From positions 1 to 33,664 of the forward strand of contig CALJCO010000119.1 of the NCBI GenBank assembly GCA_938023905.1: a DNA stretch of 33,664 nt, in the 5' to 3' direction. This DNA comes from an uncultured Collinsella sp. (GTDB lineage Bacteria; Actinomycetota; Coriobacteriia; Coriobacteriales; Coriobacteriaceae). The position numbers were made by a program, and so were the translations under genes. Positions within the stretch are counted from its first letter, which is position 1. Each line of letters begins with the position of its first letter. Below, piece after piece: positions 20,577 through 28,416 of this stretch. The notes beneath the pieces were generated by a model. It had not been told where the DNA came from, did no database searches, and worked only from the letters and a program-made list of their open reading frames with translations.

Positions 20577-21710
20577 ATGTACATTTCCACACATCAGGCT
20601 CTACTCGACTTTTGCCAGCGCGCCCGCGAGTTCGACGCGATTGCCGTCGATACCGAGTTTTTGCGCGAGCGCACGTTCCATCCGCGCCTGTGTTTGGTTC
20701 AGATTGCCACCCCTGCCGAGAGCGTTGCGGTCGACCCTCTGGTGATCGACGACCTGTCGCCGCTCGCCGAGCTTATGGGCGATGAGAGCGTGACCAAGGT
20801 CTTCCACGCTTGCTCGCAGGATATGGAGGTCATGCTTCATACCGTGGGCGCGCTGCCGCGTCCGATTTTTGACACGCAGGTCGCCGCCGCCTTTTTGGGC
20901 GAGCGCCAGCAGATTTCCTACGGTGCGCTCGTGCAGACGTTCTGCGGCGTTTCGTTGCCTAAGACCGAGTCGCTGACCGACTGGTCGCGCCGCCCGCTGA
21001 CCGATAAGCAGATTGAGTACGCGATCGATGACGTCAAGTATCTGATCGTTGCCTATACCGAGATGATGAGCCGCCTGCGCGAGCTGGGCCGTGTGGATTG
21101 GGTGCTCGATGAGCTGCGCCCGCTGGCAGACGAGTCGCACTACCGCGCCGACCGCCATGAGGCATTCCGCAAGGTCAAGCGCATCAACTCGTGCAGCCGC
21201 CATCAGCTGGGCATTGCACGCGAGCTCGCCGCCTGGCGCGAGGACCGCGCCGAGCGCCGCAACATCCCGCGCAAGTGGGTCATGTCCGACGATACGCTGC
21301 TGGCGCTCGTCAAGCGCAATCCCGTGCGCGTTGAGGAGTTCCGTAGCATTCGCGGTACCGACCAGTTGGGGGAGCGCGACGTGGACGGCGCGCTCATGGC
21401 CATCAAGCGCGGTGCGAGCTGCCCGCACGATCGTCTGCCGCTCATGGTGCGCGGGCACCGTCAGATCTCGCCGGAGCTGGAGAGCGTGACGGACCTGATG
21501 TATGCGCTTATTCGCTTGGTTGCTGAGCGCTCGGGCGTGGCGACCTCGGTCATTGCCTCGCGCGATGACCTGGCCGATTACATTGAGCATCCCGAGCAGA
21601 GCCCCCTGCGCGAAGGCTGGCGTTTTGAGCTCGTGGGTTCGCGTCTGGACGATCTGCTTTCCGGCAATATGGGACTCACCGTGAAGGACGGCAAAATCGA
21701 GCTCCTGTAA
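20577..21710 (+). CDS. rnd: Ribonuclease D
   Basis: This 3'-5' exoribonuclease of the DEDD group trims tRNA and other small-RNA 3' ends. It has 377 residues from ATG 20577; a GTG-initiated frame from 20541 is possible but adds an atypical lead. Neither has a strong Shine-Dalgarno. DEDDy residues are visible: Exo I DTEFLRERTFHP (about 24-35), Exo II HACSQDMEVML (about 78-88) and Exo III YAIDDVKYLIVAY with the tyrosine (about 148-160). An HRDC-type helical domain follows (about 195-280, REDRAERRNIPRKWVMSDDTLLALVKRNP). It is divergent from the lipid-kinase gene; a TATAGT -10 candidate lies at 20509-20514. Confidence 0.92.
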   Translation: MYISTHQALLDFCQRAREFDAIAVDTEFLRERTFHPRLCLVQIATPAESVAVDPLVIDDLSPLAELMGDESVTKVFHACSQDMEVMLHTVGALPRPIFDTQVAAAFLGERQQISYGALVQTFCGVSLPKTESLTDWSRRPLTDKQIEYAIDDVKYLIVAYTEMMSRLRELGRVDWVLDELRPLADESHYRADRHEAFRKVKRINSCSRHQLGIARELAAWREDRAERRNIPRKWVMSDDTLLALVKRNPVRVEEFRSIRGTDQLGERDVDGALMAIKRGASCPHDRLPLMVRGHRQISPELESVTDLMYALIRLVAERSGVATSVIASRDDLADYIEHPEQSPLREGWRFELVGSRLDDLLSGNMGLTVKDGKIELL

Positions 21711-21774
21711 GGAAGCCTAGCCGCTTGAGTGGGTAGAATGCCTCCAACGTGTAACTCGATTCGGAGGAATTCGC

Positions 21775-22479
21775 ATGCCCTATTACTATGGATACGGCTT
21801 TGGCATCGACCCGCTGTACCTTCTGGTTGTTCTCGTCTGCACGGTGCTTGGCCTTGCCGCGCAGAGCTATATCAACTCGACGTACAAGACGTGGTCTAAG
21901 GTGCGCTCGGACGGCGATACGGGTGCCACGGTCGCTCGCCGCATGCTCGACGCCAACGGTTGCAGTGCCGTGGGTATCAAGGGTGTCGCCGGTGAGCTCA
22001 CTGACCATTACAACCCGCAGGACAACAACCTGTATCTGTCGGCTTCCAACCGTTCGGGCGGCTCGGTCGCAAGTGTTGCTGTCGCTTGTCACGAGGCAGG
22101 CCATGCCGCGCAGCGTCAAAGCGGCTATGCCATGATGAAGGTGCGCACCGCCCTCGTGCCGGTCGTCAACTTTACCCAGAACACTTGGACCATCGTGCTG
22201 CTCATGGGCCTGTTTATGAACATCGCGGGACTCACGACCCTCGCGCTGATCTTCTTCTCGTTTAGCGTGCTGTTCCAGCTCGTTACGCTGCCGGTCGAGA
22301 TTGACGCCAGCCGCCGCGCCGTGGCGTATATCGAGCAGTCGGGCATGAGCTCCAAACAGGTCAACGGTGCCAAGAAGGTGCTGACGGCCGCCGCGCTTAC
22401 CTATGTGGCTGCGGCGCTCACCTCGATTATTCAGCTGCTCTATCTTATGGCTCGCTACAACAGAAACTCCAACCGATAA
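21775..22479 (+). CDS. YugP-like neutral zinc metallopeptidase (membrane)
   Basis: This 234-residue integral membrane protein is of the YugP/zinc-metallopeptidase-2 family. The N-terminal YYYGYGFGIDPLYLLVVLVCTVLGLAA is the family's opening with a first helix. The metal motif is HEAGH (106-110). The following helices lie at about 120-145 and 150-180, with a last helix at about 210-228. The conserved E-DASRRAVAYI segment is VEIDASRRAVAYIEQSG. The ATG has GGAGG about 7 bases upstream. It lies 64 bp after rnd and is followed by a GC-rich hairpin. The substrate is unknown in the family; it is assumed to be membrane protein turnover. Confidence 0.9.
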   Translation: MPYYYGYGFGIDPLYLLVVLVCTVLGLAAQSYINSTYKTWSKVRSDGDTGATVARRMLDANGCSAVGIKGVAGELTDHYNPQDNNLYLSASNRSGGSVASVAVACHEAGHAAQRQSGYAMMKVRTALVPVVNFTQNTWTIVLLMGLFMNIAGLTTLALIFFSFSVLFQLVTLPVEIDASRRAVAYIEQSGMSSKQVNGAKKVLTAAALTYVAAALTSIIQLLYLMARYNRNSNR

Positions 22480-22496
22480 CAAATTGGGTCGCTGGA

Positions 22497-22524
22497 CGCC
22501 GCGGGGATTTGTGTCCCCGCGGCG
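22497..22524 (+). terminator. GC-rich hairpin after the YugP gene
   Basis: CGCCGCGGGGA (22497-22507) and TCCCCGCGGCG (22514-22524) form a perfect 11-bp stem with a 6-base loop. There is no T tract, so it may be a weak terminator or transcript-end hairpin before xseA. Confidence 0.55.
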
Positions 22525-22594
22525 CTGTACTATGTGTTGGACTTGAATTAGCGCAGGGCCGGAGCCCATGTGCACGATGACGAAAGGGGGCTGC

Positions 22595-24046
22595 GTGGCA
22601 GGCTGGAATCTAACCGGCAATGCCGTTTCCGCCGAGTTCGACGGATCGGACGAGCAGGAGCGCAAAGAGCTCAGCGTGAGCCAGGCGGTAGAGATCGCCG
22701 CCGGTGCGCTCGATGCCATTCCGCAGCTGAGCGTTCTGGGCGAGGTCACGGGTTTTCGTGGCCCAAACGCCCGAAGCGGCCACTGCTACTTCCAGATTAA
22801 AGACGACTCGGCCGCCGTCGACTGCATCATCTGGAAGGGCGCCTACCTTAAGCGCACCTTCGACTTGCGCGACGGCATGCAGGTAAGCTTTAAGGGCAGC
22901 TTCAATCTCTACAAGCCTACGGGTCGTATGAGCTTCGTCGCCCGCTCGTTCTCGTTAGCGGGGGAGGGTCTGCTGCGTCAACAAGTGGCGCAACTGGCCG
23001 AAAAGCTACGCCGCGAGGGCCTGATGGACGAAGCGCGCAAGCGTCGCATCCCGGTGTTCTGCTCCCGCGTGGCGGTCGTCACCTCGCTTTCGGGTGCCGT
23101 AATCGACGACGTCAAGCGCACATTGCGCCGTCGCAACCCGCTCGTCGAGCTTGTTTGCGTGGGCGCCAAGGTGCAAGGCGAGGGTGCGCCGGCGGAGCTC
23201 ATTGAGGGCTTGCGCCGCGCCGCTTCCATTACGCCGGCGCCCGACTGTATTTTGCTGGTGCGCGGCGGCGGTTCCTTTGAGGACCTCATGACCTTTAATG
23301 ACGAGGAGCTTGCCCGCGCGGTGGCGGCTTGTCCTGTGCCCGTGGTGACCGGCATTGGCCATGAGCCCGATACCTCGATTTGCGACATGGTGAGCGACCG
23401 CCGCGCTTCCACGCCCACGGCGGCGGCAGAATCGGTGGCGCCGGCCATGACGGAGCTGGCAGATGTGCTCGAGGCGCGCCATCAGCGTCTGGGTGCCGCG
23501 ATGGCATCGATGATTGGGTCGGCCCAGGTCGACTTGGAGATGCTCGATCAGCGCGGTCGCCGTGCCTGGGATACCTATACGGCTCGCTTGGGCGATGCAC
23601 TCGATGCCGCCGCATGCCGCCCGTGCCTCAACGACCCCACATTTATGGTTGAGCGTCGCGAATCGGAGCTTGCGCTGACTGCCGATCGCCTGTCGGGCGC
23701 CATAGCACGCTCGGTCGAGACATTCCGCTCCAACTTTGAGCGCCTGCCCGAGCGGCTGGTTGCAAGCACCTCGGGGCTCGATGGCAAGCGCCATGCGCTC
23801 ACGCTTGCGAGTTCCCGTCTGGAGCATCAGGGGCGCACGATGCTCAACAAACCCGCGTCTGACCTGGGCCGTGCGGCAGCCTCGCTCGATGCCCTGTCGC
23901 CGCTCAAGGTGCTTGCTCGCGGCTATTCCATCGCGTACAGCGATGATGGTGTGGCTACGAGTGCCAAGACCTTTAAGCCTGGCGACGCCATTCGCGTGCG
24001 CATGGCAGACGGCAACGTGGCGGCAACGGTCGATACGGTCGAGTAG
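22595..24046 (+). CDS. xseA: Exodeoxyribonuclease VII large subunit
   Basis: XseA is the catalytic subunit of ExoVII, which degrades single-stranded DNA from both ends. It has 483 residues from GTG 22595, chosen because GAAAGGGGG lies 5 bases upstream; the in-frame ATG 22568 has only GGAG with a 3-base gap. The N-terminal OB domain (about 25-125) has LSVLGEVTGF and GHCYFQIKDDSAAVDCIIWKG. The catalytic domain contains VAVVTSLSGAVIDDVKRTLRRRNP (about 150-175), ILLVRGGGSFEDLMTFNDEELARAVAACPVPVVTGIGHEPDTSI (about 217-260) and DRRASTPTAAAE. A coiled region then leads to the C-terminal LARGYSIAYSDDG segment. xseB follows 42 bp later. Confidence 0.95.
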   Translation: MAGWNLTGNAVSAEFDGSDEQERKELSVSQAVEIAAGALDAIPQLSVLGEVTGFRGPNARSGHCYFQIKDDSAAVDCIIWKGAYLKRTFDLRDGMQVSFKGSFNLYKPTGRMSFVARSFSLAGEGLLRQQVAQLAEKLRREGLMDEARKRRIPVFCSRVAVVTSLSGAVIDDVKRTLRRRNPLVELVCVGAKVQGEGAPAELIEGLRRAASITPAPDCILLVRGGGSFEDLMTFNDEELARAVAACPVPVVTGIGHEPDTSICDMVSDRRASTPTAAAESVAPAMTELADVLEARHQRLGAAMASMIGSAQVDLEMLDQRGRRAWDTYTARLGDALDAAACRPCLNDPTFMVERRESELALTADRLSGAIARSVETFRSNFERLPERLVASTSGLDGKRHALTLASSRLEHQGRTMLNKPASDLGRAAASLDALSPLKVLARGYSIAYSDDGVATSAKTFKPGDAIRVRMADGNVAATVDTVE

Positions 24047-24088
24047 ACCGCGTTTCGCAGTGATAGACCCTTAGGAAAGGAAACAGAT

Positions 24089-24355
24089 ATGGCAGAGAAG
24101 ACCCCGGTCGAGCAGCTTACGTACAAGCAGGCCTCGCAGGAGCTGGAGCTCATCATCCGCAGCCTGGAGTCGGGCGATATGGAGCTCGAGGAGTCGCTCG
24201 AGAGCTACACCCGCGGCGTCGAGCTCCTCAAGAGCCTGCGCACCCGCCTGTCCGATGCCGAGCAGAAGGTCTCGGTGCTCCTTAAGGACGTCGACGGCAA
24301 CGACGTACTCGCCGACGGCGAAGCCGCCAGCACCGACGACAACCTTTCGTTCTAA
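24089..24355 (+). CDS. xseB: Exodeoxyribonuclease VII small subunit
   Basis: This 88-residue protein supplies the helical partner for XseA. The hallmark LTYKQASQELELIIRSLESGDMELEESLESYTRGVELLK is present almost in canonical form (about residues 10-50), with a short acidic tail after it. GGAAAGGAA lies 7-8 bases before the ATG. It is 42 bp downstream of xseA, as in most genomes. Confidence 0.95.
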   Translation: MAEKTPVEQLTYKQASQELELIIRSLESGDMELEESLESYTRGVELLKSLRTRLSDAEQKVSVLLKDVDGNDVLADGEAASTDDNLSF

Positions 24356-24369
24356 CCATCTCGACCAAA

Positions 24370-24375
24370 TATAAT
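24370..24375 (+). promoter_or_regulatory. -10 box for the HIT gene
   Basis: A perfect TATAAT lies 30 bp before the HIT start codon and 15 bp after the xseB stop. A -35 candidate is TTCGTT inside xseB's end, with an 18-base spacer. Confidence 0.5.
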
Positions 24376-24404
24376 TACCTTGGTTTGTGAGAAAGGAACC
24401 AGCT

Positions 24405-24740
24405 ATGTGTGATTGCATCTTCTGCAAAATTGCCAATCACGAGATCCCCTCGACCGTCGTCTACGAGGACGACCAGGTCATCGCGTTCGACGACCTTAAC
24501 CCCCAGGCGCCGGTCCACACGCTCGTGATCCCCAAGAAGCACTACAGCGACATTGCCGACAACGTACCTGCCGAGACCATGGGCGCTATGGCTCACGCCA
24601 TCCAGGAGGTCGCCAAGGCCAAGGGCCTGGAGGACGGTTTCCGTGTCATCTCCAACAAGGGCGTCAACGCCGGCCAGACCGTCATGCACTTCCACATGCA
24701 CGTCCTCGGCGGCAAAAACCTGGGCGAGAACCTCATCTGA
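24405..24740 (+). CDS. HIT-family nucleotide-binding hydrolase
   Basis: This 111-residue protein has start ATG 24405 with AAAGGA 8 bases upstream; an in-frame ATG at 24387 puts that box inside the gene. The zinc-like CxxC is CIFCKI at the N-terminus. The histidine triad reads HFHMHVLGGKN at about residues 95-105, and FDDLNPQAPVHTLVIPKKHY is the conserved middle. It belongs to the Hint/PKCI branch, which hydrolyses phosphoramidate bonds of nucleotides (AMP-lysine type). It stands alone after xseB with its own -10. Confidence 0.93.
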   Translation: MCDCIFCKIANHEIPSTVVYEDDQVIAFDDLNPQAPVHTLVIPKKHYSDIADNVPAETMGAMAHAIQEVAKAKGLEDGFRVISNKGVNAGQTVMHFHMHVLGGKNLGENLI

Positions 24741-24781
24741 GGACGCGTAGCCCGTCGACTTGGCTGCCTTTGGAGTAATCT

Positions 24782-25672
24782 ATGCAGCTTTCTCAACTCG
24801 AATACCTTCAAGCGGTAGCGAACTACGGCGGCGTGCGCAAAGCGGCTCGCGCCGTTCACGTGAGCCCACAGGCCGTTTCGTCGGCAATTAAGAAACTGGA
24901 ATCTGAGTATCAGATCGTTTTGCTCAACCGATCGGCGGGGGAGGCTGTTTTGTCTCCTGCGGGCCGAGAGTTTGCACGTCGCGCACGTATGATCCTTGCG
25001 CAAATCGGGGATCTCAAAAAGTACGCTCAATCGAGGGACGACGGCGTCTCGCCCGACGGCCACTTTCGTCTTTACGCCCCCTGTCTTCACGGGCGGGGGC
25101 GCCTTTTTTCCGAAAACTGGTACGACTCGTTTGAAAGCTCGCACCCTCAGATTCATCTTGATGTGTGGCATCAGCCAACGGCAACATGCTTTGAATCACT
25201 TATACTTGGAATTTCGGACGCGGCTATCTCGTTTGAGGAACCACGGGACAGTGTCCTTTCTTCAAAATATATGGGTGAAAAGGAGCTCAGGGTTCTTTCA
25301 TGCCCAGCTGGTCATCAATCTGTTGACGCTATGACCATTCGTGAGTTACTGGGCGGCAGGTTAGCTGTTCCCATTAATTTGTCGCCCTGTCTCAACGCAA
25401 TCAATCAGTGCCCCGAAGCTCAGCTGGTTAATTTCCGCTTCCGCGACGTCGAATACGGAAACAGAGCGCAGGCTGAGTTTCTTCAAGCCGGGGGATTGAT
25501 ATTGGGTTTTTCTGGCTCTTCTCTCGCATCAGATGGATCGGAAGTGAGCGAGTGCTCCATTGAAGGCTCGCATGACGTAGCCTTGCCCATCTACTTTTGC
25601 TATCGACAAAATGCCTGGACCGATCGACACCAGACGGTTTTTCTTCACCTATTGCGTCACCTTGCTTCGTGA
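24782..25672 (+). CDS. LysR-family transcriptional regulator
   Basis: This protein has 296 residues. The N-terminal winged helix (1-60) has MQLSQLEYLQAVANYGGVRKAARAVHVSPQAVSSAIKKLE, a clear LysR pattern. The effector domain (about 90-290) lacks obvious ligand-specific motifs. GGAG lies 7 bases before the ATG. It is followed directly by an MFS transporter on the same strand, which it may control. Base composition is visibly AT-richer than the flanking xse and ack genes, as is that of the transporter, which suggests the pair was acquired together. The inducer is unknown. Confidence 0.88.
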   Translation: MQLSQLEYLQAVANYGGVRKAARAVHVSPQAVSSAIKKLESEYQIVLLNRSAGEAVLSPAGREFARRARMILAQIGDLKKYAQSRDDGVSPDGHFRLYAPCLHGRGRLFSENWYDSFESSHPQIHLDVWHQPTATCFESLILGISDAAISFEEPRDSVLSSKYMGEKELRVLSCPAGHQSVDAMTIRELLGGRLAVPINLSPCLNAINQCPEAQLVNFRFRDVEYGNRAQAEFLQAGGLILGFSGSSLASDGSEVSECSIEGSHDVALPIYFCYRQNAWTDRHQTVFLHLLRHLAS

Positions 25673-25792
25673 GATTAATTGGCTTCGAGACGTCAAGTGA
25701 TTATTGACGCCTTGCAACACATAACTGACAGCTTTGCCCTCATGCTTTTCCAAGATTCCGATTTTAGATTGCTGACTCTTGGAGGGCGGAGT

Positions 25793-26953
25793 ATGAAAAA
25801 CCGTACGGTTTTGCTTTATATGACGTTCGTTTTTCTGTCGAACTTCAGCACCATTTTGTATTTTCTGACGGTTTACCTTGAATTTGTCGGATTCTCGATG
25901 GTGGCGATTTCTAGCATGATGATTGCATACCAAGTGAGCAAGTTCATTCTTGAGGTTCCTACTGGTTATATTGCTGACAGGTTTGGACGAAAGGTGAGCG
26001 GCCTCGTTGGCATTGTGGGAATGCTTGGGTACTACGTCGCCCTGCTTCTCGTCCGATCTCCTCTGCTTTTAATCGGTGCGTTCGCTCTCAAGGGTTTTGC
26101 CGTTGCATGTGTGAGCGGATCCATCGAAGCGATTTACATTGACAGCGTCTCTCAGGACCAGCTCGTAAGACTTAATGTCGTTGAGCGATTTGTTTTCTAT
26201 GCCTCTTATGCCATCTCCGCTTGCGTGGGCGGTTTCATTTCGTCCGTCGGTGCATATCTCATTGGTCTTTCGGCAGATATCATCGCAATGGTGTTGACGT
26301 TGGTTGTCGTTGTCTGCATTCCTGAGATGCGAAGAGGGGGCACTGCGACGACACCTGAACATGGGATTAGCCCGAAGATGATCGGTGCCGCTATTGCGGG
26401 TAATGGCATTCTTCGTTCAGCGTTCATCATGGACTGTTCTCAGGCATTTGCTTTTGTCGCCCTGGAAGACTTTTTCTCACTGCTGCTTGCGGGTCGCGGA
26501 ATGAATGCCGTCGCTTCGGGTGTGACCATTGCGGTCCAGCTCCTTGCCTCGGCCTCCATGGGACTTGTTGTGCCCTGTGCGATTGCTCATGTCGACAAGG
26601 GCCGCTTTGCGCGTATTTGCGGCATCGTGCGCCTTTTCCTGACAGCTTTGTTTTTGATTCCCCTTACTCCGGCTAATTTGCTGCCCGTGTTCTATGTGCT
26701 GCAGACGGTTGCGTACTCGTTATTTGCTCCAATTAAATACTCAATTTTTCAAAAAGCAGCCGATTCTTCGATGCGCTGTTCACTGATTTCGGTTCAAAGC
26801 CAGATGGTGGCGGTGGGTGCCATCCTTTTCTATCTGTTCAATGCTGCGTTGAACAGCATCGCGGGCATTCGAGTCGTATTGCTTGTCGCGCTCGGGATTT
26901 CTTCCCTTGTGTATATCCCCGCGTTATTTCGTCTTACAAGCCAGAGGACATGA
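25793..26953 (+). CDS. MFS-type transporter
   Basis: The protein has 386 residues from ATG 25793. A GGAGGG box about 8 bases upstream and the basic start MKNRTV fit a first helix; the longer frame from 25679 has a polar N-terminus and is unlikely. There are about twelve hydrophobic helices. EVPTGYIADRFGRKVSG after helix 2 is the typical MFS loop-2 motif (D-x-x-G-R/K). The mid-loop is RRGGTATTPEHG (about 180-190). The organisation resembles small-molecule or drug exporters; substrate cannot be read. It is the partner of the LysR regulator just upstream. It is AT-richer than the neighbouring genes. Confidence 0.85.
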   Translation: MKNRTVLLYMTFVFLSNFSTILYFLTVYLEFVGFSMVAISSMMIAYQVSKFILEVPTGYIADRFGRKVSGLVGIVGMLGYYVALLLVRSPLLLIGAFALKGFAVACVSGSIEAIYIDSVSQDQLVRLNVVERFVFYASYAISACVGGFISSVGAYLIGLSADIIAMVLTLVVVVCIPEMRRGGTATTPEHGISPKMIGAAIAGNGILRSAFIMDCSQAFAFVALEDFFSLLLAGRGMNAVASGVTIAVQLLASASMGLVVPCAIAHVDKGRFARICGIVRLFLTALFLIPLTPANLLPVFYVLQTVAYSLFAPIKYSIFQKAADSSMRCSLISVQSQMVAVGAILFYLFNAALNSIAGIRVVLLVALGISSLVYIPALFRLTSQRT

Positions 26954-26986
26954 GTATTTAGGCACCGATAACTTATATATCAACGC

Positions 26987-27020
26987 AATAAACCCGAGCG
27001 CGAGAGCGTTTGGGTTTATT
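26987..27020. terminator. Terminator after the MFS gene
   Basis: A 15-bp stem (26987-27001 with 27006-27020, two G-T pairs) has a GAGA tetraloop. It has AATAAACCC at its base and ends GGGTTTATT. Confidence 0.85.
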
Positions 27021-27073
27021 ATTGAAGCGTATGTAACCTGGCGGCGCCACACCGCCTGTTAGTAGGGAGACAC

Positions 27074-28252
27074 ATGAACGTTCTGGTCGTCAACGCAGGA
27101 TCTTCGACCCTTAAGTATCAGGTCATCGATACCAAGTCCCACAAGGTGTCCGCAAAGGGCTCCTGCGAGCGCGTCTGCTTTACCGGCGGTACCTTCACCC
27201 ACGCTGCCAACGGCTCCAAGAAGGTGACCGAGAACATTGAGTTCCCCGACCACAAGGTCGCCATCGAGGTCGTCCTGAAGGACCTCGAGGCCAACGGCGT
27301 CAAGATCGAGGGTATCGGCCACCGTATCGTTCAGGGCGGTTGGTACTTTGGCGATTCCTCCCTCGTCGACGAGGACGTTCTCGCCAAGATCCGCGAGGTT
27401 GCCCCGCTCGCTCCGCTGCACAACAACCCCGAGGCCAACGTTATCGAGTACTGCCTGGAACAGTATCCCGACCTGCCCAACGTCACGGTCTACGACACCG
27501 CTTTCCACTTCAACATGCCCGAGGTCGCCAAGACCTACGCCCTTCCCAAGGATGTTTGCGACAAGCTGCACATCCGTAAGTACGGCGCCCACGGCACCAG
27601 CTATCGCTACATCTCCAAGAAGGTCGCCGAGATGACCAACGGCGAGGCCCGCAAGGTCGTCGTGTGCCATATCGGTTCCGGCGCTTCCCTGTGCGCCATC
27701 GAGGACGGCAAGTGCATGGACACCACCATGGGCTTGACGCCGCTCGACGGTGTCATGATGGGCACCCGCTGCGGCTCCATCGACCCGGCCACCGTGTGCT
27801 ACCTGCAGCGCGAGGGCGGCTACACCTTCGACGAGGTCGACGAGATGATGAACAAGAAGTCCGGCCTTTTGGCTGTGACCGGCGGCAAGACCAACGACTG
27901 CCGCAACGTCGAGGAGCTCGCCGCCGCTGGTGACCCCGAGGCCCAGCTCGCCTTCGATATGTTCGTCTACAAGATTGCCGCCAAGGCTGCCGAGATGGCC
28001 ACCTCCATGTGCGGTATGGACACCCTGGTCTTCACTGCCGGCATCGGCGAACACGCTCCGGCCGTCCGCGCCGGCGTGGCCGATCGTCTGGCCTTTATGG
28101 GCGTCAAGATGGATCATGCCCGCAACGCCCTGCGTGGCGACGGCGCTTGGTGCCTGTCTGCCAAGGATTCCAAGGTCAAGATCTTCGTTATCCCCACGGA
28201 CGAGGAATTCATGATCGCTTCCGACGTCGAGCGCATCGTCAACGGCAAGTAA
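27074..28252 (+). CDS. ackA: Acetate kinase, copy 1
   Basis: This kinase interconverts acetate + ATP and acetyl phosphate + ADP, yielding ATP during fermentation. It has 392 residues. Landmarks are MNVLVVNAGSSTLKYQ, GHRIVQGGWYF (active-site Arg; usual GHRVVHGG), APLHNNPEAN, VYDTAFHFNMP (catalytic Asp), YGAHGTSYRY, HIGSGASLCAIEDG, MGTRCGSIDPAT, FTAGIGEHAP and the C-terminal TDEEFMI. In the HGTSH motif the second His is Tyr here, unlike copy 2 and most family members; the first, catalytic His is kept. GTAGGGAG gives an RBS. It lies downstream of an MFS terminator with its own terminator after it. A diverged paralogue follows, and pta lies close by on the other strand. Confidence 0.95.
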   Translation: MNVLVVNAGSSTLKYQVIDTKSHKVSAKGSCERVCFTGGTFTHAANGSKKVTENIEFPDHKVAIEVVLKDLEANGVKIEGIGHRIVQGGWYFGDSSLVDEDVLAKIREVAPLAPLHNNPEANVIEYCLEQYPDLPNVTVYDTAFHFNMPEVAKTYALPKDVCDKLHIRKYGAHGTSYRYISKKVAEMTNGEARKVVVCHIGSGASLCAIEDGKCMDTTMGLTPLDGVMMGTRCGSIDPATVCYLQREGGYTFDEVDEMMNKKSGLLAVTGGKTNDCRNVEELAAAGDPEAQLAFDMFVYKIAAKAAEMATSMCGMDTLVFTAGIGEHAPAVRAGVADRLAFMGVKMDHARNALRGDGAWCLSAKDSKVKIFVIPTDEEFMIASDVERIVNGK

Positions 28253-28263
28253 TTGCAAAAGGG

Positions 28264-28302
28264 GAGGGGCTGGACGACCGAGCGCCGTTCGGCCCCTCTT
28301 TT
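28264..28302 (+). terminator. Terminator after ackA copy 1
   Basis: GAGGGGC (28264-28270) pairs with GCCCCTC (28292-28298), followed by TTTT. Extra A/T pairing at the base (AAAAG...CTTTT) strengthens it. It separates the two kinases into distinct transcripts. Confidence 0.75.
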
Positions 28303-28416
28303 GTGCTCGTTGGGCGATATGCCTGATAGTTATTTATTAAGTTGTGATAACTTCTTATTAACATGCGGCCGCCTTAAGGGGTCTGCGCCGACCGTATCGC
28401 ACTGCAAAGGAGTCTC

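Noticed and set aside
27059..28258. 399-residue antisense open frame over ackA copy 1 (and a similar one over copy 2)
   Set aside because: These arise from strong third-position bias of the sense gene. They are Gly/Val/Asp/Leu-rich with no motif.
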